Assembly (NCBI RefSeq): GCF_003130585.1
Contig: NZ_QFKX01000004.1
Coordinates: forward strand, 287,305-351,304
Direction: 5' to 3'
DNA length: 64,000 nucleotides
Origin: Brachybacterium endophyticum
GTDB lineage: Bacteria; Actinomycetota; Actinomycetes; Actinomycetales; Dermabacteraceae
Positions 18,007 through 27,772 of this stretch are shown here, piece after piece. Each line of letters starts with the position of its first letter. Positions within the stretch are counted from its first letter, which is position 1. The translations under genes and the position numbers were made by a program. Below the pieces are notes generated by a model that was not told where the DNA came from, searched no databases, and was given only the letters and a program-made list of their open reading frames with translations.

Positions 18007-18789
18007 ATGCGTGCTGCCGAGGAACCCGCCCCTGCGCCCTGCTCGGCCTGGTCGCTGCAGGCGGCGGACCTCGCCGCCGCTCTCGTCGAGGAGATCGCCT
18101 GCTGGCCCGACGTCCCCTCCCACGATCATTGCGTGAAGGACGGGTCCCTCGTGCGCATCGGACCGGGGCGGCTGGTGCCCCGTGACCACGTGTCCCGTCC
18201 CGGTGACCGGGCGCTCCTGGTCGGCTGCGCGATCGGTGCCAGGCTGCGGCCGCACCACGTGCTGGCGGGTCGCTCCGCCCTGTGGGTGCACATCGGGACG
18301 GAGTTCCCGGATCCCATCGACCTGATGACGAGCTCCCATCGCAGCGCCCTGCCCGCCGGCACGCGAGTGCGCAACGCACGGTTCACGCCCTGCGACGTCG
18401 AGCAGATCTCCGGGGCGCCGGTGACGACGCCCGCGCGCACGGCAGCGGACCTGCTGCGCTTCGAGGGTGCGGGGGCCGCCGCGGCCGCCGGCACCCTGGT
18501 GCAGGTCGGTCTGTGCACGAGTGAGCAGATCGAGACGCACCTGCGTGCGGCCGGGGGCCATCGCGGCACGCGCAGGGGCCTCGGACTGCTGGAGACGATC
18601 CATCGGGACGACGAGGCGCGGCTGCGGGCCTGCCCGGAGGGCACCCCGCGCGAGCGCGCCGTCCACCATGCCAGGGCGATCGAGCAGTGGGCTCGGGGCG
18701 AGCCGGCGCGCCTGCTGCTGGGACCGGGGCCTCAGGCCTCGAAGGCGCCCGAGCCCTCGACGACCTTGCCGTCGGCGGTCACACGGTAG
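18007..18789 (+). CDS. AbiEi-like antitoxin-family protein
   Basis: This 260-aa protein resembles the AbiEi (type IV antitoxin) family common as orphan genes in actinobacteria. Visible family-like segments are an N-terminal winged-helix-like part with SLVRIGPGRLVPRD and the later VTTPARTAADLLRF motif, followed by a helical C-terminal part. No AbiEii nucleotidyltransferase partner lies beside it. The ATG at 18007 has GAGGA ten bases upstream. The last 58 bases overlap the end of the convergent rel gene. It may be a lone DNA-binding regulator rather than a working antitoxin. Confidence 0.6.
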   Translation: MRAAEEPAPAPCSAWSLQAADLAAALVEEIACWPDVPSHDHCVKDGSLVRIGPGRLVPRDHVSRPGDRALLVGCAIGARLRPHHVLAGRSALWVHIGTEFPDPIDLMTSSHRSALPAGTRVRNARFTPCDVEQISGAPVTTPARTAADLLRFEGAGAAAAAGTLVQVGLCTSEQIETHLRAAGGHRGTRRGLGLLETIHRDDEARLRACPEGTPRERAVHHARAIEQWARGEPARLLLGPGPQASKAPEPSTTLPSAVTR

Positions 18790-21086
18790 GCGTCGTAGAC
18801 ACCCTCGACCTTGCGCACCTGGGCGATCACGGCCTGCAGGTGCGAGGGGTCGGCGAGCTCGAAGGAGAAGTAGGCGGTGGCGAGACGGTCCCGATGGGAC
18901 TGGCACGCCGCGGACTGCAGGTTGACCTGCTGATCGGCGATCACCAGAGCGAGATCCGTCAGCAGGCGATCACGGTCCAGGGCCTCGACCTTGATGTGGA
19001 CCAGGTAGGTCGATCCCATCCTTCCCGACCAGTGCACGTCCACGATCCGATCGGACTGGTCCTTCTGCAGCAGCTGGGCGTTGCTGCAGTCGGCGTGGTG
19101 CACGGAGATCCCGGAGCCGCGGGTGACGAAGCCGACGATCGGATCACCCGGCACCGGAGCGCAGCACTTGGCGAGCTTGACCCAGAGGTCCTTCTGCCCG
19201 TCGACGATCACACCCTGGTCGGTCTCGCTGGTGTGGCGCTGGGCGCTCGAGGGTCGCGCGAGCACCTTGGAGGGCAGCGTCGTCTCGACGACGTCCTCCT
19301 CGGCGCCGTCGGCGCCGCCGAAGGTCGCCCGCAGCTTCTCCACCACGTGCTGGGCGCCGATGTGGCCCTCGCCGATGGCGGTGTAGAGGGCGTCCACGGA
19401 GTTCTGGTCCAGCTCGAGCGCCACCGACTGCAGGGTGTCGTGCGTGAGCAGGCGGCGCATCGGCAGGTCCTGGCGTCGCAGCGCCTTGGACAGCTCGTCC
19501 TTGCCCTTCTCGAGCGCCTCCTCGCGGCGCTCCTTGGAGAACCACTGCCGGATCTTGGTGCGGGCACGCGGCGTCTTGACGAAGCCCAGCCAGTCCTGGC
19601 TGGGGCCTGCCCCCTCGGCCTTCGAGGTGAACACCTCGACGACGTCCCCCGTGCTCAGTGCCGAGTCCAGCGGCACCAGCCGGCCGTTCACCCGGGCACC
19701 GATGGTGCGGTGCCCGACCTCGGTGTGGACGGTGTAGGCGAAGTCCACGGGGGTCGCTCCCTGCGGGAGCGCGATCACGTCCCCCTTGGGCGTGAAGACG
19801 TAGACCTCCTGGCTGTTGATCTCGAAGCGCAGGGAGTCCAGGAAGTCGCCGGAATCGCTGGTGTCCTTCTGCCAGTCCATCAGCTGGCGCAGCCAGGCCA
19901 CCTCGCCCGAGCCCGTGCTGGTGCCGGCATCGCTGCCCGCCATCGCCTTGTACTTCCAGTGGGCGGCGACGCCGTACTCCGCCCGTCGATGCATCTCCCG
20001 GGTGCGGATCTGCACCTCGACGGGCTTGCCCGTCGGCCCGATCACCGTGGTGTGGAGCGACTGGTAGAGATTGAACTTGGGCAGCGCGATGTAGTCCTTG
20101 AAGCGCCCCGGGATCGGTGACCAGCGCGAGTGCAGGATGCCCAGCACCCCGTAGCAGTCGCGCACGGTGTCCACGAGCACGCGGATGCCCACCAGGTCGT
20201 AGATGTCGGCGAAGTCGCGGCCGCGCACGATCATCTTCTGGTAGATCGAGTAGTAGTGCTTGGGCCGCCCGGTCACCGACGCCTTGATCCTGGCCTTGCG
20301 CAGATCCTCCTGGATCTGGCCGGAGACCGAGGCCAGGTACTGCTCACGGGCCGGGGCGTGCTGGGCGACGAGCGAGACGATCTCGGCGTAGACCTTCGGG
20401 TACAGCACCTGGAAGGAGCGGTCCTCGAGCTCCCACTTCATCGTGTTCAGACCCAGGCGGTGCGCGAGCGGGGCGTAGATCTCGAGGGTCTCGCGGGCCT
20501 TGCGCTCGGCGGAGGCCGCCGCGACGTAACGCCAGGTGCGCGCGTTGTGCAGGCGGTCGGCGAGCTTGATCAGCAGCACGCGGATGTCGCGGCTCATCGC
20601 GACGATCATCTTGCGGACGGTCTCGGCCTGGGCGGCGTCGCCGTAGGTGACCTTGTCGAGCTTGGTGACGCCGTCGACCATCACCGCGATCTCGTCGCCG
20701 AAATCCTTGCGCAGCTGGTCCAGCGAGTAGTCGGTGTCCTCGACGGTGTCGTGCAGGAGGGCTGCGGCGAGGACCTCCTGGGGGCTGCCGAGCTCGGCGA
20801 GGATCATCTCGACCGAGACCGGATGCGTGATGTACGGGTCGCCGCTCTTGCGGTACTGCCCCTGGTGGGCCTTCTCGGCGACGGCGAAGGCACGGGTCAG
20901 GAGACCGAGATCCTCCTTGGGATGGACCGCCGTGACGGCCTGCACGAGAGGCTCGAAATAGGCAGAGCTCGGGTTCGGGCTCGCGGGCGAGGACCGGCCG
21001 ACGAGGAAGGAGAAGGGCGAGCGGGAGCGCCGGTGCGAGGACACCGGCCGGCTCTCGGAACGGGGGGTGGTCCCGTGCTCGCTCAT
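18732..21086 (-). CDS. rel: Bifunctional (p)ppGpp synthetase/hydrolase
   Basis: Rel makes and degrades the stringent-response alarmone (784 aa). The N-terminal HD hydrolase is intact (LLHDTVEDTDYS). The synthetase domain has DIYDLVGIRVLV and RFKDYIALPKFNLYQSLHTT. A TGS domain (VYVFTPKGDVIALPQGATPVDFAY) and a C-terminal zinc-finger/ACT region follow (CCAPVPGDPIVG; final about 80 aa). I chose the ATG at 21086 because AGGAGG precedes it by five bases. It lies downstream of apt, the conserved actinobacterial order. Both activities are predicted from motif conservation. Confidence 0.96.
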   Translation of the reverse strand: MSEHGTTPRSESRPVSSHRRSRSPFSFLVGRSSPASPNPSSAYFEPLVQAVTAVHPKEDLGLLTRAFAVAEKAHQGQYRKSGDPYITHPVSVEMILAELGSPQEVLAAALLHDTVEDTDYSLDQLRKDFGDEIAVMVDGVTKLDKVTYGDAAQAETVRKMIVAMSRDIRVLLIKLADRLHNARTWRYVAAASAERKARETLEIYAPLAHRLGLNTMKWELEDRSFQVLYPKVYAEIVSLVAQHAPAREQYLASVSGQIQEDLRKARIKASVTGRPKHYYSIYQKMIVRGRDFADIYDLVGIRVLVDTVRDCYGVLGILHSRWSPIPGRFKDYIALPKFNLYQSLHTTVIGPTGKPVEVQIRTREMHRRAEYGVAAHWKYKAMAGSDAGTSTGSGEVAWLRQLMDWQKDTSDSGDFLDSLRFEINSQEVYVFTPKGDVIALPQGATPVDFAYTVHTEVGHRTIGARVNGRLVPLDSALSTGDVVEVFTSKAEGAGPSQDWLGFVKTPRARTKIRQWFSKERREEALEKGKDELSKALRRQDLPMRRLLTHDTLQSVALELDQNSVDALYTAIGEGHIGAQHVVEKLRATFGGADGAEEDVVETTLPSKVLARPSSAQRHTSETDQGVIVDGQKDLWVKLAKCCAPVPGDPIVGFVTRGSGISVHHADCSNAQLLQKDQSDRIVDVHWSGRMGSTYLVHIKVEALDRDRLLTDLALVIADQQVNLQSAACQSHRDRLATAYFSFELADPSHLQAVIAQVRKVEGVYDAYRVTADGKVVEGSGAFEA

Positions 21087-21224
21087 CCGCACCTCCTGAG
21101 AAGTCTCACGAGTCTACGACTGCGCGGAGACTCTGCGTTCCCAGCATCCACCGAGTGTCGACGAGGTCTCCCCGGCACCCACGCCCCGGGGCCGCACCAC
21201 CCGCGTGGTGCCGGTGCCGCGGGC

Positions 21225-21779
21225 TCAGTTCGGCACCGTCGAGAGCGCCGTCACCGGCACGCCCGCGGGCAGCCGGTCACGACCGCCGAGGCCCTCGAGC
21301 TCGAGCAGGAAGGACACGCCCAGCAGCTCGACGTCGAACTCCCGCACGAGCTCGATCGTCGCCGCGGCCGTGCCGCCGGTGGCGAGCAGGTCGTCGACCA
21401 CCACGATCCGGGTGCCCCGTGGGAGCGAGTCCACGCCGATCTCGATCTCGGCGCTGCCGTACTCGAGGTCGTAGCTGATGCTGCGCGGGCTGCCCGGCAG
21501 CTTCCCTGCCTTGCGGGCGGGCACGAACCCGGCTCCCAGCGAGAGGGCCAGCGGGGCTCCCAGGACGAACCCTCGGGCCTCGACGCCGACCACCAGGTCG
21601 ATCTCCTTGGGCAGCACCGCTCCCCAGTGGCCGATGATCGCCCGGAAGGCCTCGGGGTCCCGCAGCAGCGGTGTGATGTCGCGGAACAGGACACCCGGCT
21701 CGGGGAAGTCCGGGAAGGTCTCGATGTGCGAGGACATGAGCGCCTCGAGCTGCGAGGGCTCGAGAAGGGCGGGGGTCAT
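21225..21779 (-). CDS. apt: Adenine phosphoribosyltransferase
   Basis: Apt salvages adenine to AMP using PRPP (184 aa). The PRPP-binding motif VVVDDLLATGGTA is present near residues 126-138, and FPDFPEPGVLFRDITPLL at the N terminus and VGVEARGF are family marks. The ATG overlaps the secF stop (ATGA), and AGGAG lies six bases upstream. Its position between secF and rel is conserved in actinobacteria. Confidence 0.95.
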   Translation of the reverse strand: MTPALLEPSQLEALMSSHIETFPDFPEPGVLFRDITPLLRDPEAFRAIIGHWGAVLPKEIDLVVGVEARGFVLGAPLALSLGAGFVPARKAGKLPGSPRSISYDLEYGSAEIEIGVDSLPRGTRIVVVDDLLATGGTAAATIELVREFDVELLGVSFLLELEGLGGRDRLPAGVPVTALSTVPN

Positions 21780-22876
21780 CGTCGTCTCCTGACGGGGGTG
21801 TCGGCGCCCGCGGCCGTCGCCGCGACGCTCGCTGCGTCGCTCTCGGCGGGATCCGCGGCGCCAGGGGCTCCGGCCCCCTCGGTGGGCCGCCGGTACTCCG
21901 CTCCCCCGCGGGCGGCGAGGACGCGGTCGCGGTGGGCGGCCAGGTCCTTCTCCCCGCCACGCAGTGTCACCACCAGTCCGGGGGCGAGGAACACGGAGGA
22001 GTAGGTGCCCACGAAGATGCCGATGAACAGCGCCAGCGAGATGTCCTTGAGGGTTCCCGCGCCGAGCACGAAGGCACCGATGGCGAGGATCGATCCCACC
22101 GGGAGGAGCGCCACGATGGAGGTGTTCAGCGACCGCATCAGGGTCTGGTTGGCGGCGAGCTCGACCGCCTCGGCGTACGTCGTCCGGGTCTGGTCCCGCA
22201 GGTGGGCGGTGTTCTCCCGCACCTTGTCGAACACGACGATGGTGTCGTAGAGCGAGTACCCGAGGATCGTCAGGAAGCCGATCACGGTGGCCGGGGTGAT
22301 CTCGAAGCCCACGACGCCGTACACGGCGGCGGTGAACGCCATGTCGTGCACGAGGGTGATCATCGCGGCGAGCGAGACCTTGAGGTTCCGGAAGTACAGG
22401 GCCATCACGGCGGCGACCAGCGCGATGAACACGACCACGCCGCGCGCCATCTTCGAGGTGATGTCGCTGCCCCACACCGGGCCGATGAACGAGGTGGAGA
22501 CGTCGTCCGCGTGGACGCCGTAGGCCTTCGCGAGGTCCCCGGCCACGTGCTGGGTCTGGGCGGTGTCGAGCTGGGCGGTCTGCACGCGCACGGTGCTGCC
22601 GCCGATCATCGTCACCTTCGGCTCGTTGTCCGGGACCGTCTGTCGCACGATGTCGCGCGCCTGGGACTCCTGGGCGGAGCTCACCCCGGAGACCTGGAAC
22701 TCCGAGCCGCCGGTGAACTCGATGCCGAGGTTGGGTCCGCGCAGCATCGCGATCGCTCCCAGCAGGATCACGACGACGACGCTGATCAGGTACCAGGTCC
22801 GCCGACGGCGCACGATCGGGACGGAAGCCTGCCCGGAGTGCAGGGCATTGCCCAGGCGCGCGGTGTTGGTCCTCAT
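21776..22876 (-). CDS. secF: Protein translocase subunit SecF
   Basis: SecF (366 aa) works with SecD to use the proton gradient for late steps of Sec export. It has one N-terminal helix, a periplasmic domain with FTGGSEFQV, and five further helices including the YDTIVVFDKVREN and RSLNTS signature segments. The ATG overlaps the secD stop. The C-terminal 60 residues are low complexity and basic. Confidence 0.96.
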   Translation of the reverse strand: MRTNTARLGNALHSGQASVPIVRRRRTWYLISVVVVILLGAIAMLRGPNLGIEFTGGSEFQVSGVSSAQESQARDIVRQTVPDNEPKVTMIGGSTVRVQTAQLDTAQTQHVAGDLAKAYGVHADDVSTSFIGPVWGSDITSKMARGVVVFIALVAAVMALYFRNLKVSLAAMITLVHDMAFTAAVYGVVGFEITPATVIGFLTILGYSLYDTIVVFDKVRENTAHLRDQTRTTYAEAVELAANQTLMRSLNTSIVALLPVGSILAIGAFVLGAGTLKDISLALFIGIFVGTYSSVFLAPGLVVTLRGGEKDLAAHRDRVLAARGGAEYRRPTEGAGAPGAADPAESDAASVAATAAGADTPVRRRR

Positions 22877-24666
22877 CGTTCGTCCCCTCCGTCCTCGCGT
22901 GCCTCACGGGCGAGGCGGGCCTTGCGCGCGGCGAGCGTCTCGCGCTCGGGCATGTCCTCGCCGCTGACGTCCCCTCGTTCCGCGGCCGATCGAACGCGCC
23001 CGCGCCCGGCGTAGGCCGGAACCTTGCGTCCCAGCTGCGCGGGATCCAGACCGCTCATCGGATGACCCTTGCCGAAGAACCGGGTGCGGACCAGCGACTG
23101 CAGCAGCGGGTGGGTGAACAGGAACACCACCACGAGGTCCATGATCGTCGTCAGCCCCAGCGTGAACGCGAAGCCGCGCACGCTGCCGGTGGACAGGACG
23201 TACAGCACGACGGCGGCGATCAGGTTCACGGCGTCCGACGCGAGGATCGTGCGCTTGGCGCGGTCCCAGCCGTGGTCCACGGCCGAGACGACGCCGCGCC
23301 CTTCGCGTATCTCGTCGCGCACGCGTTCGAAGTAGACGATGAAGGAGTCGGCGGTGAACGCGATCGCGACGATCAGCCCGGTGACGCCCGCGAGCGAGAG
23401 CCGGTAGCCGATCTCGGGGATGTGCGAGAGCACGGTCAGGGTGAGGTAGCTGAGGATCCCGGTGACCACGAGGCTGGAGGTGGTCACGATCGAGAGCACC
23501 CGGTACTGCAGGGCGGCGTAGGCGACCACCAGGACGAGCCCGATGATGCCCGCGATCAGACCCTTCTCGAGCTGGTCGCCGCCCAGGGTCGCCGAGATCT
23601 GCTGCTCCGACTGGATGTCGAACTGCAGGGGCAGGGCGCCGAACTTCAACTGGTCGGCCAGCTGCTGCGCCGTGTCCTGGTCGAAGTTCCCGCTGATGGA
23701 GGCGCCGCTGCTCGAAGGCGTCTGCACGTAGGGGGCGGAGATGACCTGCCCGTCGAGCACGATGGCGAAGCTGTCGGTCGCGCCCTTCTTGCCGTACAGG
23801 GCGTTGGTCATGGTGCCGAAGGTCTTGTTGCCCTCGGGCGTGAACTGCATGTTCACGAGGTACCCGCCGGTCGACTGCCCGGAGGAGTTGGTGTCGCTGC
23901 CCACGCTCGCGTTCTTGACCGCGGTGCCGGGGAGGGCCTCGGGCCCCAGCACGTACTTCGCGGACCCGTCGTTCGAGCAGGCGACGACGGGCTTGGAGTT
24001 GTCGGCCGAGGAGACGACCTCCTGCTGGGCCTTCGAGTCGCTGCAGTCCACGGCCTGCGCCTGCTTCTGCAGCGTCGTCGTGTTCCAGTCCTCGGACCAT
24101 GAGGCCGGGAGGCCCGAGGCGTCCTCACCACCGCCGGAGCCCTTGCCGCCGTCGGAGCCGTCCGAGCTGCCGGTCGCCTCGGACGTCGAGTTCGGGGCCA
24201 GGGGGTCGTCCAGCGTGACGGACCCGGTGAAGGTCTCCTGCGAGGGGTCGTCCCCGCCCTTGTCGCTCGCCGATCCGCCGCTCCCGCTGGGATCCAGGGT
24301 GCCGAGCACCGGCCGGAAGGACAGTGCCGCGGTCTGGCCGAGGGCGTCACGGGTATTCTGGTCGAGAGTCCCGGGGACGTCGACGACGATGTTCGACCCG
24401 CCCTGCACGCTGATCTCGGTCTCGGCGACCCCCATCGCGTTCACGCGCTGGGAGATGATCTCGCGGGCCTGGTCCATCGAGTCGTCATCGATGGGTGACC
24501 CGTCGGTGGTCTTCGCCTGGAGGATGATCTGCGTGCCGCCCTCGAGGTCGAGGGCGAGCTTCGGGGAGGCCTGCCAGCCGCCCTTCCACACGCCGCCGAC
24601 GACGACGGCAGTCAGGACCACGATCAGGAGAAGCAGTCCCCCCAGGGACGTGCGGCGTGCGGACAT
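22873..24666 (-). CDS. secD: Protein translocase subunit SecD
   Basis: SecD (597 aa) is the partner of SecF. It starts with one membrane helix and the LALDLEGGTQIIL signature. A large P1 region follows, containing a Ser/Gly/Asp-rich linker (about residues 123-185) and two cysteines near 206 and 228. Five C-terminal helices include FTADSFIVYFERVRDEIREG and the AFTLGLTTIMDLVVVFLFTHP segment. It follows yajC by about 50 bases and overlaps secF. Confidence 0.95.
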   Translation of the reverse strand: MSARRTSLGGLLLLIVVLTAVVVGGVWKGGWQASPKLALDLEGGTQIILQAKTTDGSPIDDDSMDQAREIISQRVNAMGVAETEISVQGGSNIVVDVPGTLDQNTRDALGQTAALSFRPVLGTLDPSGSGGSASDKGGDDPSQETFTGSVTLDDPLAPNSTSEATGSSDGSDGGKGSGGGEDASGLPASWSEDWNTTTLQKQAQAVDCSDSKAQQEVVSSADNSKPVVACSNDGSAKYVLGPEALPGTAVKNASVGSDTNSSGQSTGGYLVNMQFTPEGNKTFGTMTNALYGKKGATDSFAIVLDGQVISAPYVQTPSSSGASISGNFDQDTAQQLADQLKFGALPLQFDIQSEQQISATLGGDQLEKGLIAGIIGLVLVVAYAALQYRVLSIVTTSSLVVTGILSYLTLTVLSHIPEIGYRLSLAGVTGLIVAIAFTADSFIVYFERVRDEIREGRGVVSAVDHGWDRAKRTILASDAVNLIAAVVLYVLSTGSVRGFAFTLGLTTIMDLVVVFLFTHPLLQSLVRTRFFGKGHPMSGLDPAQLGRKVPAYAGRGRVRSAAERGDVSGEDMPERETLAARKARLAREAREDGGDER

Positions 24667-24716
24667 GCGATATGCGATTCCTCAGCGGACGGTGGCCAGG
24701 ACAGGGAGGGGCGGGG

Positions 24717-25160
24717 TCAGCGCGCCGAGCCGGACTCGTCGCCGCGGGAGGTCACACCGGGGACCTGTCCGTCGGCGGGACGCGAGGTGCCGTCCTGCTG
24801 CTCCGGCCGCTCCTCGGAGGGTGCCGGATCGGCCGGTGCCCCGAGCTCGCGGTCCGAGCCCTCGGGCTGCGCGGCGGCCTGCGCACCGCCGGCGTCACCG
24901 GTGGGGGCGGCGGCGCCGGCGATCGCCTGGCGCGCCCACTTGGTCTGGGCACCGGACTCGGTCTCGAGGATCACGACGTCGTCGTACTGGTCGGCGATGA
25001 TGCCGTAGAAGCCGGAGTGCGTGCGCACCTCGTCGCCGACACCGAGGGCCGCGACCTTCTTCTGCTGTTCCGCCTGAGCCTTGCGCTGACGGTTGGACAT
25101 CCAGACCATCAGCAGGATCATCGCACCGAACATCACGATGAGTGGGAGCAGAGACTTCAC
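24717..25160 (-). CDS. yajC: Preprotein translocase accessory protein YajC
   Basis: YajC is a small one-helix membrane protein associated with SecDF (147 aa). The helix is at residues 3-20 (SLLPLIVMFGAMILLMVW), followed by RKAQAEQQKKVAALGVGDEVRTHSGFYG, the family core. The C-terminal 60 residues are an acidic, Gln/Pro-rich tail. I chose the GTG at 25160 (AAAGGA six bases upstream). It lies after ruvB and before secD, as in most actinobacteria. Confidence 0.92.
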   Translation of the reverse strand: MKSLLPLIVMFGAMILLMVWMSNRQRKAQAEQQKKVAALGVGDEVRTHSGFYGIIADQYDDVVILETESGAQTKWARQAIAGAAAPTGDAGGAQAAAQPEGSDRELGAPADPAPSEERPEQQDGTSRPADGQVPGVTSRGDESGSAR

Positions 25161-25337
25161 GGGGGTCCTTTCGGGCGTCCCCGCACGCACGGTCGCGGCG
25201 GGTCGCGTTCTGATCGTCGGGTGCGGTGTCACCGCACGGGCGAGTGCTGCGGACCCATCGGGTCGGGCCGACGCGCACCCGCACCACTCTACCCGCCCTC
25301 CCCGAACGCCTCCTGCTAACGCGGTGGAACCCTGATG

Positions 25338-26444
25338 TCAGAACCGCCCGAGCGGCGGAGTCGTCCCCGCTGCGGCCTCCGGCGCCTGCAGTCCCAGGTG
25401 CGACCAGGCCATCGGGGAGGCGATGCGTCCGCGCGGGGTGCGGGTCAGGAACCCCTCGCGAACGAGGTAGGGCTCGACGACCGTCTCGACGGTCTCGGTC
25501 TCCTCCCCCACCGACACGGCGAGGGTCGACAGGCCCACCGGCCCACCGGCGAAGCGCGTGCACAGGGCCCGCAGCACCGCCCGGTCCAGCCGGTCGAGGC
25601 CCTGGGCGTCGACCTCGTAGACCTCGAGGGCGCTGCGCGCCGCTTCGAGGTCGAGACGGCCGCTGCCGCGCACCTGGGCGTAGTCACGCACCCGGCGCAG
25701 CAGACGGTTGGCGATGCGCGGGGTGCCGCGCGAGCGGGAGGCGATCTCCGCCGCCGCCTCGTCGACGATGTCGGCCTCGAGCTGCTGGGCGGAGCGGGTG
25801 ACGACCCGGTGCAGCTCCTCGGAGCGGTAGTAGTCCAGGTGGCCGGTGAAGCCGAAGCGGTCGCGCAGCGGTGCGGGCAGCAGACCCGCGCGGGTGGTGG
25901 CGCCGACCACCGTGAACGGGGGCAGCTCGAGCGGGATGGAGGTCGCCCCGACCCCCTTGCCGACGACCACGTCGACCCGGAAGTCCTCCATGGCGATGTA
26001 GAGCATCTCCTCGGCGGGGCGGGCGAGACGGTGGATCTCGTCGATGAACAGCACCTCCCCCTCCTCGAGGGCGGAGAGGATCGCGGCGAGGTCGCCCGCG
26101 TGCTGGACGGCGGGGCCCGAGGTGATGCGCAGCGGCACCGAGAGCTCGGTCGCGATGATCATCGCGAGGGTGGTCTTGCCCAGTCCGGGCGGCCCGGAGA
26201 GCAGCACGTGCTCGGGCGGCCGGCCCCTCCCCTGGGCCGCGTCCAGGACGAGCGAGAGCTGCTCGCGCACGACCTCCTGCCCCACGAAGTCGGCGAGCTG
26301 CTTGGGGCGCAGGGCCGCCTCGGCCGCACGTTCCAGTGCGCCGGACTCGGCGCTGGTCACCGAGCGGACGTCGCCCTCCTCGCTCCCGGGCCCGAAGCCG
26401 TCGTGACCGGCGCCCTGGGCACCGTGCGCCTCCTCGGGGCTCAC
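25338..26444 (-). CDS. ruvB: Holliday junction helicase RuvB
   Basis: RuvB is the AAA+ motor of RuvAB branch migration (368 aa). It has Walker A GPPGLGKT, Walker [10 protein letters not shown], sensor residues in [11 protein letters not shown], the arginine finger region APLRDRFGF, and a C-terminal winged helix. The GTG at 26444 overlaps the ruvA stop, with GGGAGG upstream. The N-terminal 35 residues before [12 protein letters not shown] are variable. The frame continues upstream as antisense-like sequence over ruvA and is not coding. Confidence 0.96.
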   Translation of the reverse strand: MSPEEAHGAQGAGHDGFGPGSEEGDVRSVTSAESGALERAAEAALRPKQLADFVGQEVVREQLSLVLDAAQGRGRPPEHVLLSGPPGLGKTTLAMIIATELSVPLRITSGPAVQHAGDLAAILSALEEGEVLFIDEIHRLARPAEEMLYIAMEDFRVDVVVGKGVGATSIPLELPPFTVVGATTRAGLLPAPLRDRFGFTGHLDYYRSEELHRVVTRSAQQLEADIVDEAAAEIASRSRGTPRIANRLLRRVRDYAQVRGSGRLDLEAARSALEVYEVDAQGLDRLDRAVLRALCTRFAGGPVGLSTLAVSVGEETETVETVVEPYLVREGFLTRTPRGRIASPMAWSHLGLQAPEAAAGTTPPLGRF

Positions 26445-27061
26445 CGGCTGCCTCCCAGCCGGCGCAGCGCCGCGCGGAGAAGTCCGGCGGCGTCCTCGGG
26501 CGCATCGGCCTCCTGGTGGACCCCGGCGACGGCGTCGGCCGCGGCCTTGTCCGGCCACCCGAGCCCTGACAGGGCGGTGATCACCTGAGCGTCCAGCGGG
26601 TCCTCGGGACCGCCGGCGTCCGTGTCGCCGGCGGGTTCCGCGCCGGGCTCCTCGCTCGTGGGCGCGGCGAGCTTCCCGCCGAGCTCGAGGATCATGCGGC
26701 TGGCGACCTTGGGGCCGATGCCGGGGGTGCGCGTGATGACCTTGACGTCCTGGGCGGCGACGGCGCGGCGCAGGTCCTCCGGGGAGAGGACCGCGAGCAC
26801 CGAGAGGGCGAGGCGGGGGCCGATCCCGCTGACGGACTGGACGATGCGGAAGGTCTCGGCGTCCTCCGAGGAGGGGAAGCCGAACAGCGTCATGGAGTCC
26901 TCGCGCACCACCAGCTCGGTGTGCAGCGTGAGCTCGGCGCCGTGACGGGTGTGGGCGAGGGCGGAGGGCGTCGTCCGCACGAGGTAGCCCACGCCGTGGA
27001 CGTCGAGGACGAGGGAGTCCAGGCCGATGGAGGCCACGGTTCCGGTCAGAGAAGCGATCAC
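26441..27061 (-). CDS. ruvA: Holliday junction helicase subunit RuvA
   Basis: RuvA binds four-way junctions and loads RuvB (206 aa). Domain I is the OB fold ([28 protein letters not shown]), domain II holds two helix-hairpin-helix motifs (VSGIGPRLA and TPGIGPKVA), and domain III is the RuvB-binding C terminus after an acidic linker. It starts with GTG at 27061, 26 bases after ruvC. A TAGGGT box six bases before the start could give an internal leaderless transcript. Confidence 0.95.
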   Translation of the reverse strand: MIASLTGTVASIGLDSLVLDVHGVGYLVRTTPSALAHTRHGAELTLHTELVVREDSMTLFGFPSSEDAETFRIVQSVSGIGPRLALSVLAVLSPEDLRRAVAAQDVKVITRTPGIGPKVASRMILELGGKLAAPTSEEPGAEPAGDTDAGGPEDPLDAQVITALSGLGWPDKAAADAVAGVHQEADAPEDAAGLLRAALRRLGGSR

Positions 27062-27067
27062 GGCACC

Positions 27068-27073
27068 ACCCTA
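27068..27073 (-). promoter_or_regulatory. Possible internal leaderless promoter before ruvA
   Basis: On the minus strand TAGGGT lies six bases before the GTG at 27061, in the short ruvC-ruvA gap. A -35 box would fall inside ruvC. Confidence 0.35.
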
Positions 27074-27087
27074 GAACGCGTGTTCGA

Positions 27088-27678
27088 TCAGAAGCGGGAG
27101 GTCGAGGACTCCCGGGCGCGCCGGGCGCTGCGTTCCGCCTCGGCCCAGACGGCCTGGGCACTCGTGCGCGCCCGTCCGGCGCCGTCCAGGCGCACCGGCC
27201 CGGGGCCTCGCCAGAGCTGGGTGAGCGCGATCGCGAGGGCGTCGGCGGCGTCGGCCGGCTTCGGCGGTGCGTCCAGCTTCAACAGCTTGACCAGCATCGT
27301 CTGGATCTGCTTCTTGTCCGCCCTCCCGCTGCCGGTGACGGCGGCCTTGACCTCGGAGGGCGTGTGCATGGCGATGCGGATGCCGCGCTGGGCCGCCAGC
27401 AGGATCGCGACCCCGGAGACCTGGGCGGTGCTCATGACGGTCGAGGTGTTGTTCTGGCTGAACACCCGCTCGATCGCGACCACGTCGGGCGCGTGCTCCT
27501 CGATCTTCGCCTCGAGCCCGCGGGAGATCTCCAGCAGACGCAGGTCGATCCCGTCCTCGGGGCTCGAGCGCACCACTCCCACGTCCACGAGGCTCGCACT
27601 GCGGCCGCTCCCGGCGTCGAGGACGCCGTATCCGCAGCGCGTGAGGCCGGGGTCCACACCCAGCACCCGGAGCGTCAT
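27088..27678 (-). CDS. ruvC: Holliday junction resolvase RuvC
   Basis: RuvC is the endonuclease that cuts Holliday junctions (196 aa). Acidic active-site residues are visible in [13 protein letters not shown] (Asp near residue 8), VAIERVF (Glu near 69) and the C-terminal [14 protein letters not shown] (Asp pair). The ATG is at 27678 with only a weak ribosome-binding site. It sits 94 bases after yebC, before ruvA and ruvB. Confidence 0.95.
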   Translation of the reverse strand: MTLRVLGVDPGLTRCGYGVLDAGSGRSASLVDVGVVRSSPEDGIDLRLLEISRGLEAKIEEHAPDVVAIERVFSQNNTSTVMSTAQVSGVAILLAAQRGIRIAMHTPSEVKAAVTGSGRADKKQIQTMLVKLLKLDAPPKPADAADALAIALTQLWRGPGPVRLDGAGRARTSAQAVWAEAERSARRARESSTSRF

Positions 27679-27772
27679 CGTGCTGACGCCCCGGATGCGA
27701 GCCGTGGGTCGTGCGTCCTCATGGCGGCGGCGCGAGCGCGCGGGACGGGTCGGGATCCTGGAGGGATCCGAC

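Noticed and set aside
26445..27161. Upstream extension of the ruvB frame across ruvA
   Set aside because: ruvA is a clear gene on the same strand in another frame; the extension has no RuvB sequence.
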